The notes under the pieces were generated by a model. That model saw only the letters and a program-made list of their open reading frames with translations. It searched no databases and was not told the DNA's origin. The position numbers and the translations under genes are program-made. A stretch of DNA of 64,000 nt. Origin: Pogona vitticeps (taxonomy: Eukaryota; Chordata; Lepidosauria; Squamata; Agamidae). Shown piece after piece: positions 29,201-54,931 of the stretch (the first letter of the stretch is position 1; the number at the start of each line of letters is the position of its first letter). The DNA lies in the NCBI RefSeq assembly GCF_051106095.1, contig NC_135786.1, positions 208,501,001 through 208,565,000 of the forward strand, in the 5' to 3' direction.

Positions 29201-32200
29201 TACAATTTGAAAGTATGAATTTTAGACTTCTGTATTATATATGATCTTTTATTATGTATAATATAATCCTTATAATGATATATTAGCTATATTTTCTTCT
29301 TCGTGCTGCACTTTGTATTAACATACAGGAAGAGGCTTGCATGAAGAGTTATATCTGCATGGAAGCATTCCATAGCATGAAGCTTCAAACTTTTATGGTC
29401 TGTTTCATAAACTTGCTCAGTACTGCACTTCTTAAAAAATTGTGTAGGTAGAGAGCGCAAATTGTGGCCTCCAGATGTTGAACTTAACTGTGATCAGACT
29501 TGGCCATCAGACTCACTAGAGTCTGAGAGTTGTAATCTTAAAACCTAAGAAGGTCCACAGGTTCTACACCGCTGTGCTACGGGAATCACAGCATATACAG
29601 TGTGTGCTTCTTCGCAAACAGCAGTGTGTAAACACAAGATAATTTGGGCTATTGAAAACTGATTCTATATAGTATTAAATAATTCTCAGGAAAAAGGATA
29701 GAGTGCTCTCTTAACTATCTAATGCTTAATATTTCATGTACCATTCAATTCTCTGGCCCTGTTCTCATGCCATGTGGAAATCATTGGCTGAAATCCTGTT
29801 GCTTGGTGTAAGTTGCACTAGAACAGACCCATTGAATTAGTGGGGATTTTGATGAGTCAATTCCTCTGTAAGTTCCATTGGCTCAATGGGCCCACTCTAG
29901 TTGTGGCTTACTTTAGCACAGTAAGTTGCAACTAGATCCATTTTGATCAGTGGAACTGGCAGAGGAGTGACTCACCAAATCCCCACTGATTCAGAGGGCC
30001 TGCTGTGGCGCAGCTTCCTAGACCAAGCAACAGGTTTTCAGCCATTAGATCAAGGTAGACAACTTGTAACCCTCTAGATGTTACAAGGTTGCAGTTTGCA
30101 CTGTACCTCATAAATGATTATTCTGGCTAGGGCTGATGAGAGCTGCAGCTGACGACATCTGCCCCAGCGTTCTGTGACACCAGGGCAGCTCAGCCAATCA
30201 CTACTAAAGACAACTTCACAATATCTGTATAGCATATTAAAGTGTGAGGGATGTGCGGAGTACCCTTCGGAGAGACTAGCTTCGTTTGTTTTGTTTTTCC
30301 CCCTAAAGAGTCAAATCCGAATGCTTGAAAATATGGTGGAGGACGATAAAGAGAAGACCATTCAACTTGAGCTTCTTAAGCAAGAAAAATCAAAACTTAT
30401 TTTACAGATGACAGCCCAAGAGTCTCTAATTGATGGATTAAGAGCAGAAAGGAAACTGTGGAGCCAGGAGCTAGCACAACAGGGTATCTTCTATTCAACA
30501 TCTTCTATTCTAGCTCTGGCAGGATGTAGATAAAGAACAGAACTGAAACATCCTTCTTTGCTAAGTCTTTATAACAATGCAGCCATCTGTCTTCTTCTGG
30601 TGGTATAGGGATCCACATTGCCAGCAAACCCCCAACCATTTTTGGCGGTATTTAGATAATTAGAGGCATGCAGACTCAATTTAGCCCTTCTGTACTTGGA
30701 GCAAGAGATATTATATAATTGCTTGTTTGATTTCTGAATGTGCATCAGTGCTCATCCTATACCAGGAGTTTCCAAAAATGTATCTCAAAAATGGTACTGA
30801 TGAACAAAAATGTTACTTATGGATAAAATGCTATTAATGAATAAAATACAGGTTTGTTGACAAGGTAATCTTAGAATTGCAGAGTTGGAGGGGAACCTAT
30901 GGATCACTGAGTCCAGCTCCTATCAAGGAGGCAGAGTGGAGAATTGTACTCTCAACCTCCGGCTCCATAGCCAGATACCTAAAAAGCTGATTCTGCGCAT
31001 GCAATTTCTGTTTTTATGCTAAATAGTCTTTAAATAAATGTAGCAACTTGTACGAAAACGTGTTTTTAAAAGTTTCTCTGTCTTCTACCAGCTGCAGAGT
31101 GAGTGAGTGACTAGCCTTTGATAGTTTCTGCTCAGGCAGGAATGGATTGAGTTGATGGAAAGAATCTAGTTGTTTGTCCACAAGCTGCATGAAAACTTCC
31201 AAGAAAATTTGGAAGATGAAAGAGAGGATGGTGCTTTTAGTTTCTTTATGGTGTCTCTCACCCTGACAGACTAGCTTCACAGTTTGCAGCCCTAAATGTG
31301 CAAGATTGACTTTGTATTCTTGGTTTGTTTGTTTTCATCAGGAGCTTCTCTTGCTCAAGATCGAGGAAAATTGGAAGGCAGAATAGAAGTTCTTACCAGT
31401 GAGAATGAAGCTATGAAAAAACAAAATGAGCGCAGCAGTGATGCACTGAAGATCAAGTCTAAGATAGTAGAGGATCAAACAGAAACAATCAGAAAGTTAA
31501 AAGAAGTAAGGGTGCTTTTTCCCATGCTGTCCCTCCTTAAAGGCTCATGTTAGCTTTTGACTAAAAGTTCTTCTGTTGCATTGTACAAATATTTTGCAAA
31601 GTACCTCAGTGATACTGGGCCCTCAAAGTCACCATCAAGAACACATTTTGCAAACGTCTTTCAATGCAAAAGGGAAAAGTGGTCACCCTTGACTGAATGA
31701 AGCCATTAAGTCTGGCCACCTGGTGAAATGAGGTAGATTGCTTGCAAACATTTGTGGATATTGTTGGAACTTCACTAACATAAAAATATGGATCTGTACC
31801 TTTTGTGCAGAATAACAGCTGTGATAGAAAGGAAGAGTGTGCCTCAGCTGCAAGGAAACTACTAATGAGAAAAATGCTGGTTCTAACTAACTTGTGGGGT
31901 ATTATATTGATTATGTTTATGTTGTGGATAAAGAAAGCAGGTTATAGTTTTCTTCCACGAAAATAATTAAAATATGTGTTTTTAGCTGCCATGGCACTTT
32001 CCCACAAGAAATTGAAGGAACAGGTTCTAGGCTTAAGTATTACACATAGTAAGTAACTAATTAGAACAGCATTTGGGAGATTTATATTTTGTCTTCTAGC
32101 ACTATACCACAATGGCTTTTTTTTGTCTGTTATTCCAACAAAGATTGAATTACAAAAGCCAGTATGTTAAGAACTTGTAACTGCATTCCTGTGCAGATGT

Positions 32201-35200
32201 ACTAATGACACAATTTGCTTTCAAGTCCTTACAGGAACGAGATGAGCAAATAAGAAGGCATCGCGAAGAAAGTTCTGAAATCCAAAAGAGACTTCAAGTT
32301 CAGCTAGAGGAAAAAGAGGCACAGCTAGATGACCTGATGGAAAATTTAGAAAGGCAAAATGAGAGAAAAGAGGAACTCAAACAACAGTTTCAAGAGAAAG
32401 ATGCAGAGCTTGAAGCTGTCAAGAAGTCTTACAGGTGCTTAAAACACCTGTTGTCTTCTGTACATGTTGAAACATAACGGACCATATTCAGGCATGATGA
32501 GGAGAGGAAGTACAATTAAGCTTTCTTCCCACTCTAGTGCTTGAGTACTGTTCGGAGAAAAGCTGAGATATATCTATTTAACAAACAAAAGAGGATATTA
32601 TTCCTCTGCCATTGTTATACTATAAGCCAGTGGTTCCCAACCTTTTTCGAGTTTCGACCCCCTTTTCTAATAGCCAAGTGACCTGTGACACCACCAATAC
32701 TACGTTTGCATAAAAAGGCATTTTTAATGGGGTAAAGTCCTTTCTCAGAAAATAGAGGCTTCTTTCTCCCTCAAAGGGCCTGTTTTTCATACATACACAC
32801 TAACTTTAATATCTGGCTTGGAAGGGTTAAGGAAGAAATTATTTAACAAGGGAAACATATATAAGGTGACCCATGCCCCCCAGGTTGGGAAACACTGCTA
32901 TAAGTATTTGAGGTCACTAAATATATTCATTATATTTCAGTGCACTGAATAAGAAGTGGCAAGATAAAGGGGGATTGTTGACCAAGCTGGAAGTGCAGGT
33001 GAAACAAATGAAAGAAAATTTTGATGTCAAAGAGAAGCAACTGATTGAAGAAAGAGATAAAAGTCTTCAGGCTCAGAGGTTAGTGAATATACTGACGGCA
33101 TTTGCATCTTTGTACATAATGGTGGGTCAAGAATACAGGCTTGTCAGATCATGGTCTTTCCTTGCCTGCTTTGTTTTTGTTTGCTTGTAAGATGTGGGGG
33201 GGGAAATGGAAGCGAAGGCAGTAGCTTGCTTCCATGGTGTGTTCATAAAACCAGTATTTTTAATCTATTACAATGTGAACTTGGTCAGTATTTATGTCTT
33301 CCTGATTGTGTCAGTGTGTATTACATTCATGATGATGAGATTGTGGAATCTATTTTTTCCATATGAGATCTTATAGAACAGTGTTTTCCAGGATGGTTGG
33401 AGAACATTTTGTCTCTTTTCAGGTTGTATTAAGTATTCTACATATTCTTTTAGGTATATAAGTAGGAAACTCAAAAAGAGTCTGATAAAACAATTTTGCT
33501 GTATGACATCTTTATACATTCTAACAAATACCATTCAGTGTATGTTTTGTCACCATTTTTATAAAATTTAATTTGAGTGGGTGGGGGGAACCCTGTAGAA
33601 CTCTGCACTTAGTTTTTTAAAGCGGGGAGACAGTAAGTAGTATTGTCAGTTTATACTCAGGATATTGTTGTGTTAAATTTGTTACTCAAAATGAATTCTG
33701 GTAGTCCTAATCTCTTTTTTCTCTAGAAAAGCATGGTAACGTATTTGTTCTTTTCCTCATAGCATTTTTCCCAAGTGCTAGTGAGAAATGTGTGTAAATA
33801 TATTGGCCAATATGCACAGCAAATAGCTATGCAAAGTGCCTATGATAATATAGAGTGATTTGGTTGCCTGCCTGGTCAAATGGCTGCACAAACATCCAAG
33901 TAGGAAACTGGATTTCTCTACCTTACTGCAGCTACTTCACATTTGAAGTTATACACATGGAAAATTGAACAGGATATTGGCTGTTGTCTTTTCTAATGTG
34001 ATGTTCTATAACAAAATGTGTCTTAGAGAAAAATTTCCTTTTGGCATTGCTAAGAAATATTTGTAAGTTGTGATTTATGGACTAGTACTGTAATTGACAA
34101 GTACTGTACTTAACAGTGAGCAAGGTGAGATCTGTGTGTGTCTTGATGTTTAGGTAATATCATTTTGGCCTTAATCGGACTCCAGTTGGCTATACCTAAT
34201 GAGTTTATGAAATTATCACCCCAAGTCTCAGATGGAGGACTCACGTTTTCTGTGTCAAACCCTCCCCCACGCTAAGCAGAATCGTGTACATTTCAAAGAA
34301 ATGCCATGAATATGAGAGGTGGATGTACACATATGGCCAGTGCTTCTTTGTTTGGAGAACTGGATTGTTATACTCAATCCACAAATGCCAAAGCAGTAAC
34401 CATAAAACAGCAACCAGTCTCCAGATTTACATCTAAGAGAGACATTTCTGGCAATTTCCAACTTGCCAAGAACTTTTTGGACTTTACATGAAAGAGCAAA
34501 TAGTCTGGCAAAATCTATTATGCCATGTACATTTGGACTTTACATTCTTCACACTGGTAGAAACCTGATGAAGTGTTGTTTTAATCCACAAAAGCTTGTG
34601 AATTGTATGATGACTTTTTAATGGTCTATGAAAGTATTGCCTATTTTTGCATTTATATTTTATTTTGTTTGTGCCATGTGGCTAACCCTTTGCTTAGTAT
34701 AGTAAATCACACTAGAAAGGGCTGTTGAATCAGTCAGGATTTAATGAATCAATTCCTCCATAAGTTCTATTGATTCAAATGGGCCTACTGTAACATAGTT
34801 TACTATGTTAAACTAAGTTGCAACTAGTGAAACTGCTACAGTATTTCATTCACATTTGGTTCTGTTTGATGAATTGGACATGTCCCAAAAGTTTGCATTA
34901 AAAGTTAAGTCTTCAAGGTGCCATATGTTTTTGTCTTGTTTTGTTTTGTTTCTTTAGATTTTGCCTAAATTGCAACGAGATTAGGTCAATGTGAATCAGT
35001 GGAATTTATGGAAGTGTTGACTCATTAAATCCTTGCTGATTCAATCTCCACTTAGTTAGTGGGCCTCCTTTAGTGCAATTTACTATGCTAAGCAACAGGA
35101 TTTTAGCCCATATTATGCAAGTGATCTTCCCTTGCTGCCCTGCACCACAAAATTGTTCTTGAAAGTCTCCTAGTCTGAGTCTCCTGGTCTTCAAAAAAAT

Positions 35201-36522
35201 ATCCGAGGCTATGATGGGAAGGGAGAGCCTTTTCACTACTGATAGATGGACAATGTTTGGTGTCACTTGATGACGCCATCCTAATGATTTGTAGTGTTAC
35301 AATGCTACGATATTTTCAAGAGAAGGTGCCAACTTGTATTTAGGATACTCACAGAAAAGCTACATTCTATGGATGATGCTTTCCGGAGGCAACTGGAATC
35401 AACACTAGCGGCACATCAAGCAGAATTGGTCCGGCTAGCAAATGAAAAGCAACAAGAAATTGTGAAAGCAAATGAAAAGGTAATGTACGATGCTGTGCCA
35501 TTCATTTTTTTACTTGTTAAGTAAATAATCTATTAAGGGATTTCATTTACTGGCAACATCTCTCAATTACTCATTTGTTGTGAGCCATCTTGAGTCTCCT
35601 GTGGGGAGAAAGGTGACATACAAATAATATAAATAAATATTAATAAATACTGGTGCTGCCTCCGAAGAATAATCTGCAGGTGCAGCATGCAAAGGCCCAC
35701 TGTCTGATATTGTTACATCAGAGGGAGAAAAGAGGGAGTTTCTGGCAAATCTGCACATAGTATTCAATTCCAGGCTGGATTCACAGTCATGCAGTTAAGC
35801 TATAAATTATCTGTGGTTTATTTTCTGTCCCCAGTATTGTTTGCATGGATGTAAGGCTGGCTGGAGAAGCCTTACCAATAGTTCCATCTTTGCACCAGAT
35901 ATCTGGGGGAAACAGATAGTAAAGGTTCTCAGCAATGCATCTAAGGTTGCAGAGTAGATTTTCAAAAGAAGTCTTACAGATGATTTGTGGAAGCTGGAGA
36001 AAAATATTTGTGAAATGAATGCATCTACTGTTCTATGTTTTTAAACAGCTTTGGTGGGTTAAATTAATTGAAAATTCCACTTAAGGCATTGTTTGTTCTA
36101 TTATTTTTAGCTCCCGCTACTTTTTTTGAGCTCAAGTAATAAACTTTCTTTAATGGCATTAAGATCTGTCATGTGTCAAGTCAGTTACATTTTACAGTAT
36201 GTATAATTTCTAGAAAGTGACTGAATAATGTCACTACTGTGAACTTTGAAGTTGATTTCATACCTTTGCCTACTTTTCTGTAACATCTTTAGAAGAAATG
36301 AAAATGGCATAATATAAATCAGTAAGAAATTAACAATGAATAGATTTTAAGTTGAGAAGTGCATTGTTTATAACAATGTGCTGCTAAATTTCATTTCAGG
36401 TTTATCAGGTTGAAGAAGAAATGCGTCAGTTACTACAGGAAACTGCAAGTAATAAGAAAGCTATGGAAGAGAAAATTAAACGACTTACCATTGCTTTGAG
36501 TGATATTCAGCAGGAACTTTGA
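11173..36522 (+). CDS. LRRCC1: LRRCC1, leucine-rich repeat and coiled-coil centrosomal protein (complete, 19 coding exons)
   Basis: Centriole/cilium protein (CLERC) needed for spindle-pole integrity and ciliary function in mammals. Exons: 11173-11231, 12640-12845, 13989-14054, 15873-16040, 16514-16683, 16762-16962, 18903-19096, 21509-21704, 23654-23802, 24606-24810, 25701-25840, 26185-26386, 29027-29212, 30309-30483, 31342-31505, 32226-32434, 32941-33078, 35344-35479, 36400-36522. All introns are GT-AG and phases agree at every joint, giving 1028 residues against about 1032 in human. The N-terminus has SDS22-type leucine-rich repeats ([51 protein letters not shown]) and an LRR-cap-like stretch ([15 protein letters not shown]). 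A low-complexity Ser/Lys linker spans about residues 224-420, then a heptad-rich coiled coil runs to the end. Landmarks shared with human are [35 protein letters not shown] and AHQAE. The linker is the least conserved part. Confidence 0.96.
12215..12385 (-). repeat. tRNA-derived SINE in LRRCC1 intron 1
   Basis: Read on the minus strand, the stretch begins at a ccagtgtagtatatagtta tRNA-like head and contains a ggttcgaatcc B-box (plus strand ggattcgaacctgggtct at about 12322). It is a MIR-like or reptile tRNA SINE; the 3' end is unclear. Confidence 0.65.
14169..14581. mobile_element. Tc1/mariner-type MITE with TA duplication
   Basis: The 413-bp element begins cagtggtgccccgcatagcg and ends cgttatgcgaggcaccactg. 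These are inverted copies, each flanked by TA. The interior is largely self-complementary and contains cataggaatgcattgaaa, also present in the element at 45530. It encodes no protein and lies in LRRCC1 intron 3. Confidence 0.85.
15020..15066 (+). repeat. L2/CR1-type LINE tail
   Basis: The stretch ctagatgggtggtataaaag followed by AAATAAATAG is the usual 3' terminus of a reptile L2/CR1-type element. Only the last bases are recognisable. Confidence 0.5.
17040..17235 (-). repeat. tRNA-derived SINE in LRRCC1 intron 6
   Basis: On the minus strand it starts gtgtagtgtagtggatagtg (tRNA-like A-box region). It ends with a tail complementary to catcaggtcacatctgattt, the family's cataa-gtca-gacttga type terminus. 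It is diverged. Confidence 0.65.
18015..18660 (-). mobile_element. Penelope-like element, 3' end with GIY-YIG endonuclease remnant
   Basis: Minus-strand frames encode [11 protein letters not shown], then [10 protein letters not shown] and [13 protein letters not shown], which match the C-terminal endonuclease region of vertebrate Penelope-like elements. The minus-strand 3' end carries gaagatgccggccacagaga followed by ctggcgaaac, the usual terminus of this family, and ends in cccaacaacaaccaa. The copy is 5' truncated and broken. It lies in LRRCC1 intron 6. Confidence 0.8.
19209..19274. repeat. long hairpin (24-base arms, 18-base loop)
   Basis: The left arm gtgatatcacag at 19209 continues with ctaccaattaga. 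The right arm, ending 19274, is its reverse complement with about 22 of 24 bases paired. It lies in LRRCC1 intron 7. It could be the core of an eroded foldback MITE. Confidence 0.85.
20250..20583 (-). mobile_element. Sauria SINE, full length, 12-bp target-site duplication
   Basis: On the minus strand it runs from a tRNA-like head (gtggtgtagctgcgagttaa) through ctgtgctgtaaggtcagaag and gcatgcaaatgcgagtagat to a Bov-B-like 3' end (gagtcgggcacgactggact, then aaatgtcaagggg). It is bounded by perfect aaaattgccata copies at 20238-20249 and 20584-20595. Low divergence and the intact duplication mark a recent insertion. Sauria SINEs are confined to squamates and are mobilised by Bov-B. It lies in LRRCC1 intron 7. 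Confidence 0.93.
20600..21350 (+). mobile_element. R4/Dong-type LINE remnant (ORF C-terminus)
   Basis: Plus-strand frames contain [20 protein letters not shown] near 20750 and [13 protein letters not shown] near 21245, in the order seen at the C-terminus of R2/R4-superfamily LINEs (WLK.G.LK..TEG.I.AAQ, then IPVVIGALGT). Heavily decayed. The family call is from memory. Confidence 0.5.
21705..23653 (+). other. LRRCC1 intron 8
   Basis: No exon or gene seen. It holds a CCAT microsatellite and, between about 22200 and 23050, a medium-copy-looking stretch that I could not assign to a family. Confidence 0.5.
22111..22177 (+). repeat. (CCAT/CCGT)n microsatellite
   Basis: Tandem ccat units with an internal block of ccgt variants, 67 bases. 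Confidence 0.95.
26530..27340. repeat. nested MITE-like region in LRRCC1 intron 12
   Basis: The inner element is about 26931-27268: gagatgagcatgaacctcag at the left is matched in reverse at the right, where gaggttcatgcccatttc ends near 27268. Its centre is GC-rich. Outside it, 26850-26905 (tagttgtaatagtctgtcaa, ttataacaatatacatgatg) is repeated in reverse at 27269-27325. A separate short palindrome around 26548-26582 pairs gtccctatcacc with ggtgatagggac. No coding potential. Confidence 0.65.
27825..28012 (+). repeat. tRNA-derived reptile SINE, plus orientation
   Basis: Contains agccagctcaaggttgattc, ttccatctttcc and aaaatgagtacccagctcg, followed by gtagcctgaat, and ends with tgggg-tggtatataa. 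This is the same family as the reverse copy at 51715-51897. The tRNA head is poorly preserved. Confidence 0.7.
29786..30043. mobile_element. foldback MITE, copy A (258 bp)
   Basis: Starts ggctgaaatcctgttgcttg and ends caagcaacaggttttcagcc, a near-perfect inverted pair. The two halves stay complementary for most of their length, with ccccactgattcag opposite gaattagtgggg. No open frame. It lies in LRRCC1 intron 13. A possible 3-bp duplication (att) flanks it. Confidence 0.8.
32628..32897. mobile_element. hAT MITE close to LRRCC1 exon 17
   Basis: The 270-bp element starts cagtggttcccaaccttttt and ends aggttgggaaacactg, bounded by ctataagc and ctataagt, an 8-bp duplication with one mismatch, as expected for hAT. 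Its right end lies 43 bases before the first base of exon 17. Confidence 0.85.
34680..35108. mobile_element. foldback MITE, copy B, with an insertion
   Basis: The left half (ggctaaccctttgcttagta) and right half (actatgctaagcaacaggat) match copy A. About 150 bases unrelated to copy A sit between them (about 34830-34970) and end in ttcaaggtgccatatg, a terminus seen in other reptile repeats. It lies in LRRCC1 intron 17. Confidence 0.7.
35578..35652 (+). repeat. L2/CR1-type LINE tail
   Basis: gtgagccatcttgagtctcc followed by aaggtgacatacaaataata and AAATA-type units is the typical 3' end of a reptile LINE. It lies in LRRCC1 intron 18. Confidence 0.55.
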
Positions 36523-36714
36523 AATACAAAGAAACTGACACTCTTCAAGTGTCTTAGTAAAAATAATTAAAATTCATTAATTCATTAAAATAATTAAAAT
36601 GTTCTCAATGACTACGGCCATGGTATTAGCATCATTTTTGAGAAAGATACTCCACATGAGCAATGGTGGATAATTGTGTGGTTTACATTTGCACTTTGTG
36701 TACAGTGTTTTCAA

Positions 36715-36720
36715 ATTAAA
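36715..36720 (+). terminator. LRRCC1: LRRCC1 candidate polyadenylation signal (ATTAAA)
   Basis: ATTAAA 190 bases after the stop codon, followed within 40 bases by GT/T-rich sequence (gttatttttgttaag). It is the best variant signal close to the stop. Other AATTAAAA-like runs at 36560-36600 are less convincing. Confidence 0.5.
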
Positions 36721-37261
36721 TAGTTATTTTTGTTAAGTTATCTATTGTGGCTTTTATTCAGATTCAAGAAGAAAATTACTATGATGAGTTTAAGGGCTAT
36801 GATTTATCAAAAACAGGCATATGTAACATCTTGATTGACTGAAAGGACTTAATTTCTTTTCCTGAGACTTGTGTAAGGTTTTATGTCATGGTCTTGCCTC
36901 CTGGAAAACTAGTAAACAAAGTCATGCATATCTTTGATAGTTGTATCAGGAGCAATTCAGTTTTGCAGATTTTCTTTAAATCCTTCTCAGTGAAACAAAT
37001 CTTAGCTGCATTCTCATATTTTAAGGAGTCTAACAGGATGGGGAAATATGCTATTTTTCACTATTGTACTTTTGTTTTACTCTATGTGATAAATATCTAC
37101 AAATTTCCAGAGAATAATAACTATCCAGCATAGCTTGAGAGCCAACTGAGTTCATACTAGAACTAGCTTAATCTGTGCAGAATATAAAACATTCTCAATC
37201 TAGGAATGTTGGAAATTACTTAGGATTTGCCTTTACATGGAACTAGCTTTGTTCTGTCATA

Positions 37262-37752
37262 GTGACCAAATTGCTATTAGTGTAGTAAATTGCTCTACGG
37301 TAGGCTTATTGAAACACTGGGGATTTACTGAGTCAGGTCATTTGTACATGCAATTTATTTAAAATTGTTGCTGTTGTTGTTGTTTAGTGGGGTCTGACTC
37401 TTCATGACCCCATGGACCAGAGCGTGCCAGGCCCTCCTGTCTTCCACTGCCTCCTGGAGTTTGGTCAAATTCATGTTGGTAGTTTCGATGACACTGTCCA
37501 ACCATCTTGTCCTCTGTCGTCCCTTTCTGCTCTTGCCCTCACACTTTCCCAACATCAGGGTCTTTTCCAGTGAGTCTTCTCAGGAGATGGCCAAAGTATT
37601 GGAGCCTCAGCTTCAGGATCTGTCCTTCCAGATCCTGCTGAAGCAAGTCACCGTTAGAAAAGATCCATTTCAATCAATATGGACAAGTTTACTCATTGAT
37701 TCAATGGGCCTAGTGTAGTGCAATTTTACACTAAGCAACAGGATTTGGGGCA
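37262..37752. mobile_element. foldback MITE, copy C, split by a Bov-B tail
   Basis: The left part (tgctattagtgtagtaaatt, gggatttactgagtca) and right part (attgattcaatgggcctagt, ctaagcaacaggatttgggg) match the two halves of copies A and B. The Bov-B fragment at 37366-37648 sits between them. Confidence 0.65.
37366..37648 (-). mobile_element. Bov-B LINE, 3' end, reverse orientation
   Basis: Minus-strand frame encodes MLGKCEGKSRKGRQRTRWLD and TNMNLTKLQEAVEDRRAWHA, the C-terminus of the Bov-B reverse transcriptase, followed by the canonical tail (ggtccatggggtcatgaaga, gtcagacc). 5' truncated. It lies between LRRCC1 and E2F5 and interrupts foldback copy C. Confidence 0.9.
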
Positions 37753-38722
37753 CAAATGGGGTCCCACGCTGGAAGAGGTTTGGATGCTTCTCCCAATAAA
37801 ATAGAATGTTTCATTATATATCTGCTCCTGCTAGCCAATCCAGGCTATGTCAAATGTGGTTACATGACAGATGTTGAAAAATTTATCCTGTTTACACATT
37901 TTTATAATGAAATACTGCCCCCTTGACAGAATGAGTAAATACTCCTTGGAGGAGGCAGGAAAGAGATCTAGTTATGCAGTACTTGACAACTGACTGGAGT
38001 TTACATATGTACTCCATTTTACTTGTCTTCCCCTTAGCTATGACAGGAATTAGAATCCTTAATGAGTATTAAAATCACACCTATTTATACTTCATAATCG
38101 TTGAAGCGAATTGTATGTGGAATAACAAGACCATCGAGTGTCAACTTTTCTAAGCACTTCCTAGAGGGGCACGTGCGGATATCTACCTCTTGGACCCCCA
38201 ACTTTCAGCAACCACAGTCAGCCTCATGGGGGATGATGGGAGTATGTAACCTAGTATCTGGAGGACAGCGATCCATAGTGGGTGACTGCGTTATAATTCT
38301 GACGGGCGCATTAGCTGTGTGAAGTCTGAGGTAACCAAAAGCACTTTGGAAAACGAGATGGGAAATTGAAAGACGGCCGCCCTTTAAAGGACTTCCAAGT
38401 GTCGTTTCTCCTCAGCTTTAACGAACTGCACGTCTGTGTCTGTGACGTAAAGGCGGCTCAGTGCGCTTACTTAGTCACGCTTACTCAGAAGTAAACCCTC
38501 CTACATTCAGCGAGTGGTGCTTGCCTCTCGGCTTTTGAGTCGTGCCGCGCAACCTGACGCCCGTTTACGCGGAAGTCCCAAGCCCCTTGTGTCCCGGGCA
38601 CAAGGCAGGCAGGCACGCCAGACGCCATGCAAGCCAGGGTAACCGGGCGCCCTTTGCCTTTGGCCGCCTTGCAAATCAGGAAACCATCTGTTCCGCCTGC
38701 CCTGAGGAGATCGCCGGAGGGG

Positions 38723-38730
38723 TTTCCCGC
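38723..38730 (+). promoter_or_regulatory. E2F binding site TTTCCCGC upstream of E2F5
   Basis: Exact match to the E2F consensus TTTSSCGC, 337 bases before the start codon and inside the CpG-rich promoter. This placement would allow feedback control by E2F/DP complexes; occupancy is inference. Confidence 0.5.
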
Positions 38731-39066
38731 ACATTCCCCCCCCTCTAATCCTCGGGCCCCACCTCCTCAATCAACAACGCCCCCCTCCCGCCACTCTTCC
38801 TCTCCCCCTTCTAAACAAAACTTTTCGGTCTCCCAGCAACTGTGTGGGGCAGCGTCACTTCCTCTCCCCTCGGACCAGCCGGTGGGCGAGAAGGAGAGGG
38901 GCCGGGGGCGCCGCCGCCGCTCTCGTCGGGGGCCCAGCTGTGCTCCCTCGCGGCCAAGGCTCTCCGGCGGGGCCACGTGGGGACTCCGCGCCCGGGGGGG
39001 GGAACCCTCACTGGCCCGAGCGGGGGAGGAAGGGAGGGACGGAGGCGAACTAAGGGCTGAGGCAGC

Positions 39067-54224
<15,158 letters not shown>

Positions 54225-54742
54225 ATTTGATGCAGCTGGATTGCTTCATCTACCTCTAACTATGTAATGTTGTAGTGCTAATTTCATAATGCAAATATTT
54301 AAAATAATGAATGTAAATCTTTGTAATTTACCAACACCGGGCATGCATCTTCCTCTTAGTTACTATGAACATTCTTCTAAACTTAATGAAACGGAAGGGG
54401 CCTCTTAGTGCAATGCAGCCAATATGGGAGTGGGAGGCAAGGGTTGACATTCAAATGTTACAGTAGCCGAAGTTACTTGAAAGCCGTGAATCTCTTTATT
54501 TGTTCTTTGGGAACCAAAGTTTCCTAATTTTCTCTGCTTTCACTAAAACTATATAAACATTATACTTCAGAAAAACTATTGCACTGAATTTCAGATCTGG
54601 TAATTTGGGAACAGTCTATAGTCATTTGAAGATGCTGGCCATATGTCTAAAGCTTCCACTGCCAGATGTAAAATGAAGGGCATTGTCTAGATTATGCTTC
54701 ATTCTTCAGTGAACGAAGAATATATTTTCATGGAGTGCCTTC

Positions 54743-54748
54743 TTTATT
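54743..54748 (-). terminator. RBIS: RBIS candidate polyadenylation signal
   Basis: TTTATT on the plus strand, AATAAA on the minus strand, 184 bases past the RBIS stop codon. If used, the RBIS transcript would overlap the last 130-150 bases of E2F5's 3' UTR. Confidence 0.55.
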
Positions 54749-54858
54749 AGCACTTTAAGTTTTCTTTTAAAAAAAACTTCTGGCATTCCATCTTCCTAGT
54801 TTTAGGAAAGCACTATTTGTAGTTTGTATTAAAGAGTGCCAATACTTGTACATTAACA

Positions 54859-54869
54859 AATAAAATAAA
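54859..54869 (+). terminator. E2F5: E2F5 polyadenylation signals (two overlapping AATAAA)
   Basis: AATAAA at 54859 and 54864, about 640 bases after the E2F5 stop codon. Cleavage is expected around 54880-54895, which is about 40 bases from the last coding base of RBIS on the other strand (54932). Confidence 0.75.
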
Positions 54870-54931
54870 AACTGTACAAACAACTGCTATTTGCTGACAT
54901 ACCGAAAGTGTGACATCGACACAATCTTGTA

